The notes under the pieces: generated by a model
Told to the model about the DNA's origin: nothing
Database searches by the model: none
Seen by the model: only the letters and a program-made list of their open reading frames with translations
Translations under genes and position numbers: made by a program
In this document: positions 11,301-26,300 of the stretch, piece after piece
How positions within the stretch are numbered: position 1 is the first letter of the stretch
Layout of the letters: the number at the start of each line of letters is the position of its first letter
Assembly: GCA_026182355.1 (NCBI GenBank)
Contig: JAPFBL010000003.1
Span: forward strand, 3,466,001-3,530,000
Length of the DNA: 64,000 bases
Reading direction: 5' to 3'
DNA from: Hermatobates lingyangjiaoensis
Taxonomy: Eukaryota; Arthropoda; Insecta; Hemiptera; Hermatobatidae

Positions 11301-14300
11301 CAAATAAAGCACACACATGATGCATAACTCTCTCACACACATATATTCAACACCATGCACATCACTTATATCACTCTCATCCTTGTACACCTAATGCAAC
11401 CCTCAAGAATACTACAACACACACACACACAACATATATCTACTACCTTTAATGTGTAGTTCAAATTGTATTTTTTTGATATCTTCATTCATGAAACTGA
11501 AAAATCCATTTTAATAACGATGACATTATTGAAGGTCACTACATGAAGATTAAGATATTGGTCTATAAACTGTGGTTCACAAAAGTAAAAGATTTCAAAT
11601 ATATATATATATATATATATACACCATAGTTTGCCTTCAAAAGTATATACACCCATAACAAGAAGATAACTTTTAACACTCCTATGATCAGTTAAAAAAA
11701 GTTAGAATTTGTTTTTCTTTCTATACGTGGCTTGAATTACAGTTTCGAGTATGAGGTGATTCGAATACTAAGAAAATTGTGAAATCGTGTTGATTAGGAC
11801 TAATACATTTATTTCTCCCTATTAGAAATCCTGATAGCACTTTGTTATTTTATTATTTATTTTATTATTAAATTACATTTATTTAATCATTGCCTTTTAC
11901 GGGAAGTAAACAAATGTCTTCGTTGGTATCAGTGAAACAAGTTGATGATATTTAGTATACGTGAAATGACGTTATACTATGATATGAACTATACAAAACA
12001 GAATAAGATACAAGAGTGATTCCCACATTTAGCAGCATATTATTGATTCTAAATACTTTTAAATTTGCTTTTATAAATTAAGCCTTCTGTAACAGTTCGC
12101 AATTTGAGTGAACATTCTTCTATGGTTTCACTCAATTTCGATGCTTCCTGCGAGTTTCTTTTTTAAAAGGTATCCTATCTTGACCAGATATATTGAAAAG
12201 AATCCTTCTTTTCATTTTGTTCTTAAGGTTTGATCGAGTTTAAATGAATTTCAACACCCTCCGGAAGCATCTCGTCTATATTTGTAGATATCCTCCGGGT
12301 AAGCATTTATGGTACACCTAACTGGGCAATTATTTACGGTGGTTACTATTTATCAGTCAGTTTGCTTACCTAGATAGTGGTTCGACCTACCCACATCACA
12401 ATTATTATAGTTGGATGTTCTACAGACATCTGAGGATGTCTTCAAATATGACATGTTGAAATTCATTTAAACTTGACTAAACGCTGTAAAAAAAACGAAA
12501 AGAAAACACTTCTTTGCTATAAAATAAAGGTAAATAAATTTTACGAGTAAGGCGATATTATGGAAGTTAATGGTTGTTTGCTTTTAGTACTACCTAATAT
12601 CCAAAATTAGCCATTCATTTTTTTCTGGTAATTTAAAACTAGCTGTTTTAGATTCTGGTTATATCAGGTGCGAAATTTCAATGTTACACAATCACGAGAA
12701 GAACAGAAAAGTAATTACTGTTTTGACGTGTATGTAATAAAATTTGTATCATTACCTAAAAACCATGCAGTTCTTTAATTGAACAAGAATTAATTATATA
12801 GTCAAATTAATAATTTTCTGAGAAACAATGGGTCTTAAACTTTTGGGATTCATATCTAGCCACATACACTCAAGAATCATAAAAAATATGTCAAAAATGT
12901 AATATGGGTACCTAAAAACGTGTCAATCAGTCGAAATCGAAATTGTTTTTGTGCAATGATTTTGTGCAACGTTTTGTGCAACAAACGTTTATGTATCGAA
13001 TTCCATGACTATCCTTCAAAAGATTCTACTGCTCGCATCCAGTTGGTTAACCAAGTCGAGAGTCTCCCTTTAAAACCCCATGCTCCCCCTCCTTTTCTAA
13101 TGACAATGAAGTTTACTTCATCAGGTATAGATAGTATTTATGGTAGTACATGTCCATAGACCTAAGCATACGAGTGTATAACCTCCGCAGTTCCCAGGTG
13201 TTAACCACAAGTACGAAGATCAAAAAGAGGTGAGGTCCATCAAAATGGATCCATAGTTCAGTTTGGATAGCCCAGCCCAAACGAGTTGTACAGACTCAAA
13301 TAATTTTTGTGTCAAAAAATATTGACCGTACGGTATCAAGCCACACGAACCACTCATATCATTTGTGTGGTCACAGAATAACCCCTTGGTCAAAAAGTGT
13401 AACTTGATTCTTATGAGATGTATATATGTATTTTAGCGATGTTTAAATTCATGTGTAATAACTACAGTAAAACATTTCTAAAAACTGCCAGTTGTCTTTT
13501 TACTGTTACTAATAAGAATTGAAAATGTCATAATAGAGGGATAAACTGTGTGTCCCGTTTAAAGCATATAGAGTTATACATGACCCAAAGTGGAAATATT
13601 ATTTGTTATTGGTGCCGTAACTTGTTAAACATGGGCACAAACGCAGGCGCATGTGTAACAAGTGCATATCTAACATGGGATCAATGTTGTTTAAAACTTT
13701 TAAATTTGTCAAATCTTGAAATCGCTTTTTAATTAATACTAACTGTACTCTACTTATTGTAAAGTAAGCATGTAAAAGGTAGATAATAAATACCTAACTT
13801 ATATAGTGAGTTGTTATATGGTTGGATTTTTAGAACTATCCAAGCAGGAAGTGGAAGAACAACTGATACCAGTAATCTATAATGAAATCAGCTGTATGAT
13901 TTTGAATCCTATATCCCCAGTCATTACTATTCACTGACGTTTCTATATATGATTTTTAATTGAATCGTTGGCTTTGTACAATAGTTTATCGGATTTGTTG
14001 TTTGTTTGCAGGGTGAGTGGAGGGGGTGGTCTGTTTTCTCAACTGAAAGGTGGAGCAGGCAGTTTACTTAAGAATCTCAAAGACACTTCAAGCAAAGTTG
14101 TGCAAACTGTACAACAGTAAGTTGTTTTCTTCTGAATTTAAACAGTCTACATCGTTCACATATTATCATTAGTTGTGTCATTGTGCTTGGATTCCTCGGG
14201 TCATACTCTTACTAACCGAGCAATATGTACTTGTTGGTAACACTGAACGATAAAGAACTGAGCGGTACTCTCAGTATCGTTAAGTGATACTTAAATCTTT

Positions 14301-17300
14301 GAGTGATAATATTGATAATACATTCGTACTATTAAATAATTTTTATACGAGTGTATTTAGAAATCTCAGGTGACGACTTAGGTGAGCTTCTGCTAGATAC
14401 ATAGACATTTTTATGTTACTTGAAGGCAGCTTCTAAAATTAATCAATTTTTAAGTTTATTATCTGTTGTGGTATATTATTAAAAAGTTGTTAATATAAAT
14501 ATTTGGTTCGATTTGTATTACTACTTTCAAAGTTTGTCCGCTTTTGTCAGGGTATACTAACCGACCTAATTGGTAAAAGTATAAAATCAACAGGTAATTG
14601 ACCTACCACGGTCTTTGGGCTATGTACGTTATGTAAGCAGTATATGCTCGTGGTAGGCTGTTCTCGTTTTCCCGAGCCAGTGTTCATGAAAGATGAATAT
14701 TAGTTTTCAAGGAATTCTCTCTCGAAGTATTATCTTGCCAGCTCTTAGAGGTTGAGGTATCTAACTACCTCTCGTTACTTATAAGCAACCTCCCGAGAAG
14801 ATAACTGCCTCTTAGTTCCAACAAGTTTAGCAAAGTCTTTCTCAAAGAACTGCAATATATTCTTCCTATGCCAGGAGATACGTTGGCTGTGTGCCCAAGA
14901 CTAACGAAAAGAACATGCACGTGGTTATTGTCCCTGTTTGGGTCACTATTATTCAATGGTATCTCGTTTATTCGTCTGCTCGCTCCACTGATTTTGGCAT
15001 GATTTACCTTAAGAACACAATTTTTAGATCTGGTCTTCTATAAGAAATTGTCTGCTTGCAGTTAACGTCAAAAAATAACCGACCTTTACTCATATAGTAG
15101 GATTGGCAGTTACTTTTGTTATAATAACTATTGCTGAATAACCAAAGCTAGTAATCACGTTATCATGATTTAATTGACAGTTAAAGACAATTTTAATTTT
15201 TTTAAAATTAAATAATTAGGGGTTTCATTATAAGATTTTTGTAATATTTATGCCGACTTATGTTTATAAGAACCCGTAACAATGAATCTGTATATGTATT
15301 TATTGTACAATTTGAATTAAATAATAATTATTATTATATTAATAGTTACTATTTTTTTTTCAAAATAAACATTTGATTTAATATTTGAAAAAAATTATTA
15401 TCTATTTGTGGTAAATCAGTACACTACAATTCTACCATTCTACAGAGATAACAATGAGGTTTTTTGGTTATCTACTGGGTGATTATGTCTTCACTAGCCA
15501 CTTGTGGGTTGACTTTGTTTTTGTGTTCCCAGGACGATGGGGAGAGGCGAGGAGATGGCTGCAGGTTACATCACATCACGGGTCTGCGTCATCAACTACA
15601 CCGACGGCCCGGAGTGCCTCCATGACATGCGCTGTCTCATTGAATCCAGGCACAGGCTGGCCAATGTTGCCATCTATAATCTCTCTCCAACCACATTTCC
15701 TCCCTACAAATTCCCAAACGCAACGGTGAGTATAACTATGGTTATCTTATGTTTCATGGCTTCTAAGTTTTTAAATACGCATTTTTCATTCAACTTCAGT
15801 AAAAATTCAAAATAAATTATAATTTAAATTCTAATTAAAAGAAATTTGAATGAATATAGCTACATTTGTTTGTCTTATAGTGGGTCTGGTGGTCTGGAGA
15901 TTCACTGTTAGAATTGTTGAGGTTATTACAACAAATTACGTGGTTTTTATAATATTGTAAATCTTATCTTCTATATTCCTATGAAAAAAACGTAAAGCTG
16001 TGCCTGTATGCCAGGATTTCCATAGTGCATTACGATCGTTTCACGTTTCTGCTACTCTGGAATAAGGTCAATTTTTTTAATTTTTTAACCAAATATGTGA
16101 ACATATGCTGTCATATTTTATAAGTTTACGATCTTGTGGAAGTCCTGCTCACCAATGAAAACGAGTGGCAGTTATAAGGTGAGGTACATTTGACACTGTA
16201 GATTAGCACTTAGCCTGAGAGTGAAGTTTGAAAAGACAAGAAATAAACACTTATTTTAAGCAGCCAGTAGCTCAATGGCTCCTAATTCTGGTCCCTCCGA
16301 TTCTGTTTTCCCTATTACATCTAGATCATTATGGGAGTCAACAGGGCCGTCCCTTGTGGACTACTCCTGGATATAGGCAGTGGGTTAAGCAAGTTGTCAA
16401 TTATGTTATTACTCATCAGACAAAATTTAGTAGAATATGTCGGTGTTTTAATGATAACGCATTGAAACCATCGGTACTGCGGCTGCAGTCATGGCCTCCA
16501 GTCACTTCGCTGCCTGATACCCGTTAAATGAAAGTAGAATAAATATATGTTATTGTTATATTTGAAATACATATATATGTACTACACATATGTAGTATTG
16601 ACATATATTATACTACACGGTGACTTATCTAAGATTAAATAATAAACTGGTGATTAACACGTTTTTTAGTACTCACTGCAAATTTCAATGATTAAAAAAT
16701 CTTAATACTTACTATGGATGTAGTACTTGGCATGCAAAAGTTACTTTTGGTCAATATTTATAGTTTGAAAAATATTTGATCACAAAATATATACTCATTT
16801 AGTCTGATCCTTCGGCCATACAAGAAACTTGAAATTTTCTAGTAATATTATCTTGGTATAAATATTGAATAATGGTATTATTGCACCCCTGTAACTGTAA
16901 AAGATTAATCTATGGTCTGTTTAACTTATATAAAGTTATACTTTTTAGTAGTTATTAAAAGTACTATAAAGTAGTTTGTAGTAGTATATTCGATTGAATA
17001 CAGCCACATTTGTTTGTTTTATAGTGGATCTGGTGGTCTGGGGATTTACGGTTAGAAAGTTGGCGTTATTACCACAAACATTCGTAGATCAAAATTTGTT
17101 CCAATGCTACAAACCTCATAGGTAGCAATCCAATGATCTACCTCAAAGGAGAATTGTTGTATTGGAAAAGTGGATTTACTGAGTTTACCGCCATCGTTTT
17201 TTTTTTCATGTTTGTTTACCGATTTTTCGATTACATATCTTCCTCACCTCGACTTTGTGAGGTACAATATCCAACACTGTCTTATCTTTAGGGGTTTCGC

Positions 17301-20300
17301 CTATTATCAAAAGCTTGACATATGTGATGGTGTACGTCTTTGAAAATTAATTGTGTAGCTGCACAGAATCTGCATAAGTGATTTTGATCAATTAACAAAG
17401 ATAAACACGTAATTGTTTGGTAACAATTTGAGCTTACTTATGATAAGCACGCTGACCACTAGACCACTTCTGTCCGTTAAATCCATATTTTAGTAGTATT
17501 CTGAAAGAACCGTTAGATATGTTTATAATTTTCTAATTGGAGTGTCCAATGCTTTCTAATGGAGATGCTGACAGTTGTTTTTCCTCAGATAGTGGAGGGG
17601 GGCTGGGGGAACAGGTGTCCCTCCTTACAGGCGCTCTACACTCTCTGTCAGCACATGGAGCACTTCCTCTCAAGTCACTCCAGTCATGTTGCCGTCATCA
17701 CCTGTCCGGTAAATTATCACTTTAATCACTCCAATACATCAACCTAAATACATTATTCCTTCTTGAAATGATTTTTTGTTACATTGATGTAATTTTTGTA
17801 AAACATGAAGGGACAGATTTTAAATTGAAGACTTGTTTTCATTTAATTCTTTATTATATAAAAAAATAGTATCAGATTTAAATATTTAGCTTTGGTTTAG
17901 ATTTTATGAAAGGTCACCTCTTTTAAGTTAATATATTACCCACCATTTACCACATCATTATGACCCTATTAATAGTTGAATGGGAATCTCGCAGTTGTAG
18001 TTAATTTTTTACTTATTATAGCTATACCACCACTATTTACTTTACTATATTTACTACAGCCCAAATTGTTTGATGGGTCAAATTCATATTTTACACAAAA
18101 ATGTGCCCTGTAGTGTAGATGTGTTATTTTTTTTTTGGTAATATTTACATCATAAGAAAGTCCCGTTTTTTGCTAATGATTTATATATTCAAACACCCAA
18201 AATTCAGTACTAACAGCGAGTAAAGTCACGAGCTAAGCAAGCAGTTATTGTGTGGTTTTTACTCATGATTAGAGAGGAAAAGAAACACAACTCCACACAC
18301 ACACAAAAGATTTAATGAAATGACGCGTTTCGAACACTTAGTGTTCATCATGAGGTTACACCTAGAATACAAACAAAAATATGCATAACATTTTTGAAAT
18401 TTAAAAGAGGAAAACAACCGATATTTAAACTAAATTGCAATTCCTTTTAGTTTATTTATTAGTTTAAATTTCGGTTGTTTTCCTCTTTTCAATTTCCAAA
18501 TTTGTATGCATATATTTGTTTGTATTGTAGATGTAAGCTGATGATGAACACTAAATGTTCGAAACTCATTTCGATTAAAAGATTAAATCCGTTTTTGTGT
18601 GAAGACTTTCTTTTCCTCTCTAATCATGAGCGAGTAAAGTGTTTTATGACGTATTTTTCTGTTTTACAAACAGGATGGGAAGACGAATTCGGCAATGTTG
18701 GTGTGTGGTTTCTTGCTGTATGTGGCTCTCGTTTCCAGGCCCGTGGACGCCCTTCAGGTCTTCGCAGTAAAAAGAACTCCTCCCACACTTCAGCCTTCTC
18801 ATATGAGGTTAGGAACTTAAGGCAACTTTGTTCGTATTACTGTATACCGATTAAGCTCTTTAGTAACGTTAGCAACGGAGATTGTTGAGCATCAGTATCC
18901 CAATTGTGAACTCTTTCATCGACCCTTACTGAAAATTGTTACTGATATCGAATAAAGAACTAAAAATGGTCAGGATCCTACAGGAGAGACTCTAATTTCT
19001 CCCTAACTGCCAACTGTACTGTACATATAATTGGCTCGATGGGGTATATCTAATCTTTCCCTCGCTGACAGCCCGTCAAGAGCTGACCCTACCTGGTAAG
19101 TACCAGTTGTCCATACCAATCAGCTGAGTTCAAGGACCGTTCCCACTGATAGGAGTTTGGGGTCTCTAGCTCCCCTGGATGCTAAGCAGGCATCCTCCTG
19201 AGAAGTTACTGCTTCTCACACGTCAAGAACAATCGTCTACCCAACCTTTGTGAGAACGATCAGCCACTGCGAGTCCAACCTCAGTTGGTGGGATGGAGAG
19301 AGAACCCGTCCATGGGCCTCCGCTGCCCGTAGTACCGACTTATTTTAAATTTTTGGATCAAACTCTGGACCACAGGTACTTCTGACCTGCTCAGCCACAG
19401 ATATGGTCAGTGGCTCTATTTTGCTCCTGGTTCAATGAACCTTGACTATGTATAAGCAACCTGTGAATAGCTGCATGGTGCCACTAGGGGCCCTTAATGA
19501 AGAGCTAGCATTAATGTTAAACTAGTCTGATCACTAGATCTACCTCATAGGAGAATTGTTCCATTGGAAAAGTCGATTGACTGAGTTTGCACCATTGTTA
19601 AGTTTACACCATTGTAATCATGTTTGTTTACCGTTTTTCGATTTCTTCCATCTCTGCACTTTGTAAGTTACAATATCCAACACCGTCTTATCTTTTGAGG
19701 TTTTACCTATTATTAACAGCTTGACGGATGTGATGGTGCATTTCTTTGATTCTTAATTGTATAGTTGCACAGAATCTGCATATCCGATTTTGATCAATTA
19801 ACAAAGATAACTCATAATATTTGCCAACAGTATGATTTTACTTAATGAATCCTTTTCATGAGGAGATAACCCACCTAAAATTTTCAAATTAAACATAATA
19901 ACTTTGATATTCGTTGAGTACTTCTAGGAAATATGATGAACATAATCTGTAAAATTTTTGTGCACATTCATATTGTCCGTACCAAACAGGTTAGTTTAAG
20001 TAGCATTACAAAATTAATAAACCGTCTTACCTCGTAGGATAGTGTTAGAGTCTGTAGACCGTTTCTGAACGTTGATCATCTTCATGAGGAACTGATCCAA
20101 CTCATTGGATTGCAGTTTTATATAAATTCATATTTACGGTTTCCTAGATTATTTTATATTCTTACTAGCAAATGTACCCGTCTTTGACGGAATCAAAAAT
20201 TCTATTATACTTGGTATTCCAAAATATCAATTATACTATTATACTAATACTATAATTAGAAATTATAGAATAGTAGAAAATACCGTTATTAGTACAGTGT

Positions 20301-23300
20301 TGAACAAATGCCTCTGTAAACACCACATTAGCTGTCTGTCCTTCAGGTTCACGGAAGAACAAACAGTTGGAACCTCTGACTCTTGAGCAAGTAAACTATA
20401 GTTGACCATGTGAGAAAAACTTGGTCTCGCTAACTTGAATTCATGCGTTAGATAAAGTCTCTTTAATATTACGCAAATATTAAATTAAAAAAATATGTTT
20501 TTATTGTATTTATTTATAATACATTTGCACTACTGTCATCGGCGAGCAAGCAAGCTACTGGCTACCCTGGCTAGATCCCTTTACTTTATTACCATTTTTT
20601 ATATTATCACAGTTTAAATTCAAAAAATATTTGTTTGTTACATTTATTTATAATACATTTGCACTACTGTCATCGGCGATCACGCAAGCCACTGGGCTAC
20701 TCTGGTCCCATACCTTACATTATTACCAGTGTTTTTATTAAGCAAATATTAAATTAAAAAAAGTTGACAGTTATATATAATACATAGCAAACGTACCCGT
20801 CTTTGACGGAATCAAAAGTTCCGTCATTTTTGGTATTCCAAAATGTCATTAGAAATTATAGAACAGTAGAAAATACCATTATTAGTACAGTGTTAAACAA
20901 ATGCCTCTGTATACACTACATTAGCTGTCTGTCCTTCAGGTTCATGGAAGAACAAACAGTTGAAACCTCTGACTCTTGAGCAAGTAAACTACAGTTGACC
21001 ATGTGAGAAAAACATGGTTTCGCTAACTTGCATTCCTGCGTGAGATAAAGTCTCCCTTTGCGACTTAGTTAACATCATTGCAAAATAGACTCTGACGGGA
21101 CTTTGCAATCATTTCAACGGAAACAGACATAGGCTCGGAATCAATGGTATGCGTAGTATACACACAGACGACTCCCCAATACCACATCCAGTCATTATGT
21201 CCGCCTCTATGGCATATCTGTGTAGAGCACGAACTCAGAGTCGTGTCCCGTTGCACAGTTTTGGGGCACTCATGTTTCGTAACATGAAATTTGTTACTGC
21301 TATAAATTGCAGCATCATTGGTGCTCCTACTTTAAGTTTTTACTCATGAACAGGCAGTCCAGGAGAAATAAATTCAGAGTCAAGAAATTCAATTAGATAA
21401 TGAACCGCTTCTTCATCACTAATCCAATCTCTTTACTGACTTGTAAGTTCTTTCCTCGGTATGATATAGCGTAAGAACTTGTTTGTTGATTTTTCCTGCC
21501 TGTTCATATTAAGAGTTGAGAATTGCTCGTTTACAAAACTATTAATTCGTAATAGATAGTATCCTCAACTCTGGGAAACACCTTTTCAAAGATGTCAAAT
21601 ACGCAATATATTCATAAGCTCAATTGAAATTAAAATCAACTAACAATACCTACTTGCCACACCTGTGTATTTTCAAAACAAACTTGTCTGTGAAGTTTGG
21701 AAAATACAGCTAAAAGCCCCATAACTTCGCTTCTGTACTGAATTATCAATCTATTTAGAGCCCATATTTTAATTTAGGCATACACAAATCCAGTGTCAAA
21801 GTTTCAGCTCGCCATGTCTTATGGTGGCTGAGTTTACTTGTGACAAACGTTTTTGTTTTAAACGTCCATAACATCACTTCTGCGTTGAATTTCCAATCAA
21901 TTCAGAGCCTATATTTTAAGTTGGACCTACACAAATTTATGGTAAAAGTTTCAGCTTTATATGTCTTATGGTAGCTGAGTTTACTTGTGACAAAGTTTTG
22001 CGGACAAACAGACAAACCGACAAACCGACAAACCGACAGAAATTTTTCTAAGGGTGGATTCGGTTTCTCTAATGTATGAAACGTAAAGAAAACTTGAAAT
22101 GAGTCAGTTCTAAGCAATGTACAGACAAAATCATTATTTTATTTATATAGATTATTCTATACATCTCCCTTTATTTATTTACTATTTTCCTAATTTCTTC
22201 TTTTAATATTTTTTTCGACATTACAAAGTCCACTCACAGACGTTTTTCATTTTTATTAGGGGTTTAAGTACAATTTCATTACATTTGTGGTTTAAGTAAA
22301 ATGTTCGCTTGGTGGTTAATTTGTTCATGTATGAAATTAATTTCTATATTTTTAGTTCTTCTATTACATGAAGTATTTCTTTTTTGCCCTTCTTTAATCA
22401 GTCCTTTGAATTTTTCACATTGCTTCATGCCCATATTTAATTAAGTGGCTTACATAATTATATTTATCAGAATATTTAAATAATTTTTAAATTGTTTTTA
22501 ACTCTTTGTTTTTGGCTTTTTCGTTTTTGTCTTACATATATAAGTTTACTATCTTTTCATTTTAATTTGTATTCTCCTTTTCTATCATATTTATATTCCG
22601 TTGTTTTATCTGTTATTGCTTTATAACGGATATTGTGAGTTTTAAAACTTACATTACATTCAGTTGTTTTGTTTTGGTAAATTAGCGATATTTTGGCATA
22701 AGTCTCCTGTGTATGTTACTGATGCATATTTATTATTGTTGTTGCTTTTATTTGTATATATTTCCTACTCTTTAACTTTTCAGCATTTTCTTTATTCATA
22801 TCTTCACTGTATCCGTTGTTATTATATTTAATCCATTATTCAAATCCATTTGAATAATGGCTGTTATGTTGTACTATGTACCATGTTGTACTATTTAAAT
22901 TGAAAATATAACAGTTGTACCGGTTCATGATTGGTTTTTTGTATATTTTAAAATGAGTTTTATTTTTATCTTTTCTCTTATTAAGTTCATGAAATTTAGA
23001 CTACTGTTTATTGTAGTTAAATTTTATTTTATTATTTAAGGAATTGAAGTAGTTATTTATATATATATTTTTTTTTCTGATTGTTAGCATTATTAACGAT
23101 CAGAAAGGAAATTAAAGCTAAAAAAAAGTTTAATTTTATAAATCATTAGTTGTGCAATCCGTAATTGTGTGGTATTTACTCATTCTGAGGTAAAATGGAT
23201 AAATAAATAACTTCAGTTGTGTGGAGACTTTTGTTGGTTTATCCATTTTACCTCAGAATGGTTTCATTTTATGTTTGAGATGTGATCATTTTAAAAACAT

Positions 23301-26300
23301 TGTCCAAACAATGTAAAAATTCTTCAAATGCTGCACTGGGAATAGTAATGTTGTAAAAGAAACACTGAATTCCTTCAATACCTTGAAACAGTTTGTCCAT
23401 GAACTCCCATCCTGATGCTACTTTCACTCCAAATGTAAGTCTGTCTGTCCACTTTCTACAGTCCTTATAGAGTTCAGTGTAATGATAACGCCACTTTTTG
23501 TCATCCATTTGATAAAGAAGGTAACCTTTGCTGAGGTCAAGTGTACAAAAATATTTACATCCATTCATCGAATATTTACCGATATTATATTAGTATGTGT
23601 TACGAATTTATTATATATTCAGACGTGAGGAATCAAACCGAGAACTTTATCCGACATTATTACTGTAATACAGCAATTTTGTAACGAAATAAATTAAATT
23701 CCTTAATATCGTATTGTTAAATATCCATAAAATGGATGTTTAACGATTATGTTATGAATGATTCAAATTGGTCAAAATGTAAGATATTAATCATATGTTA
23801 AAGAAGAGACAAGAATAATGAAATATGGTTCATAAGAGGCCAATATGTTGACTGCTCTTCCCTTTTACTTCTCGAGCGCGAAATGAATTAATTATTCTTA
23901 ACAGTAAAAACTGAATACTCTTTTCTTACCGTCCTTTTCTGAAAAGAAGACACTGTCTTACTTTCTTTTTAGGTCAACCATACGTGTAAGGTTTATTTTT
24001 GGAGGAGGACTTCAAATGAAATAAGTAGATTTATATATTTTTGTTTATTACTTTTTTATATAAAGAAATTTAAATTTACTCAATTACAGTCATGCCATCT
24101 TCTAGAACATCGTGATAAATTATCAAATTTTGAATTTCGTTCTGATTTTCCTCCAAATCCATTTCCTTTAGAATCATTGGTCTCAATCTCTCACGTCTTG
24201 CAATATAGCTATCGTTAAATGAATACTTCTTGTCTAAGTAGGCTGCTTGAAACCAACTAGGTAAAGAAGGAATTTCTTGGAATATTTGGTTCCAAAGGAT
24301 TCTCTCAGTTATGACGGCATATAGAGATACCACAGAAATTCAAGAATATCTATTAAAAAATTATATTTTTCACATTACTTTAAGCAGGGCTTGTTTTTGG
24401 GGGAAAGATTATAGTCCAAAAAGTCCGCTAGGGCTTATTTTCAGGGTATGTTTTATTTTCGGAAAAAGACGGTAGTACTTTTACGAACACTAAGTCGAGG
24501 TCTGCGGACTATATTTGAAAAACTGCTTCTTTTTAAGATATCCAATAATTTTAATAATAATCATATTAAAGGATACTTTTTTTCAGGTATCTAAAGTACT
24601 TCAGTAGCGTTTTGGAAGATCCTCAACCAACTTTGTGTTTAAACAAAGTTAAACTTGTGTCACTTATTATTCAGCCTGTACCCCTTTACAATAAAGTCAG
24701 GTATTACATTTAACTTTTTATGTTAATTTTTGTTGTATAATATATATGTTTTTCACTTCCTTTAAATTAAGAATTTTGTTAATTAAAGGAATATTACATC
24801 CGTATTCATTTAACATTTAAATATTGCATCAATTATTTGTAGTAAAAGTCGTGTTACATGAATGTTGTTTTAGTAAAATAGAGGTTAATACAAACGAAAT
24901 CATAACTATTGAAATACGTCTTAGCTTATTGTATGTTGTTTAGCTCGATCAATCGGTGTATACTCCGTAATGTAAGATAACACGAATTTAAGTAGTTATG
25001 ATTATTTTAAGGACTATATTCTGAAGATATGTATAATGTTACCTGATGTAATATCACTAATGATATTAGTCTTAGTCCCACATTAGTTGTTAGTACCACT
25101 GACGTTTTTGACTGCAGTATTATCAGAATATACCTTCATACATGATACATGAGTCTCCCAGCCAGTCTTTTTGAATCTACTGGTTTCTGATCGAAATATG
25201 GTTGTACAGACCTCCATTGAGATTCGTTTATGAGCATATTCTTTAAGACGTCTCTAAGCACTTTACCTTCGCAGAGCAGAGTTCATACAAGGTTACTACC
25301 AACTACTGCATCCATATTATAGAGCAGTTTCCCGATAAGATGGTTGCTTGTCACACAGCGACCCTTCAACTTTGGTACTAGTTCAGAGGAGTCTACTCAC
25401 CCTGCTTTGGGAACCACATCCACCAAGAAACGCGTTCTGTCTGGGCTCACAAGGATCCTACTGAATCTGCTGTGGAAGTAGGGGCTCATTTAGGGATAAA
25501 GAACCCCCAGGCAAATATCAGATAACAATTTTGGATGTCACTGTTTTGAGAATCACACTTCAGCTGGAATTCTGCATACTTACTTGTTTTGTGAAATGAC
25601 ATTTCAGTCACTTATGAAATATATGACTGAAAAAATAAATAAAAATACATTTATTGAAATGTATTCTTGCATAGCTCCACTCAGTAAAAACTCACGCCCT
25701 TAATTGTTGGTCGCTAACTGAATTAATGTGTTAAAGAACAATAATCTTATCCCTTAATTTTTCCTGTATTTTTATGTAATTAATATAACGTATTTTAGTC
25801 ATATAATTAGTGAGTCATGTCATTGGTACATTTCCTTTAAATCAATGTGTCTACTTCAGTCTATTACAATTGGTCTAAGTATGCATCGGAAGTTTACAAA
25901 ACCCATTTGAAGTAATGGGTTATTATTCAGTTTGAACGTTACATACATTCTGACCTTGATGTTATTTAACATCGTAAATTGTTCTGTTCTACTGATGAAG
26001 AATGTTCTAATGAGGAAATCTGAAGTACAGGCAGGAGTAATCTATGGTTCGTACCACATTCTTCTAATAAGTACCAATGATATTGTGGAATAGCATCCTG
26101 AACGAAGATGGATAATGCTCCCAGGTAGCGAAGCATTGTTGATTGTGACTCTGAATGCAGGTTGTTTGGTGCATATGACTGATAAGTACCGACTGACTAT
26201 AATGATAGTCATTACATTATGTCTTGACGAGTCAGTGATCAGCATGCTTAGTCATTACATTATGTCTTGACGAGTCAGTGATCAGCATGCTTAGTCATTA

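Noticed and set aside
23269..23568. Active retrotransposon or endogenous retrovirus
   Set aside because: Only an RT piece remains, its catalytic Asp pair is replaced by Tyr-Asn, and there are no LTRs, gag, integrase or envelope.
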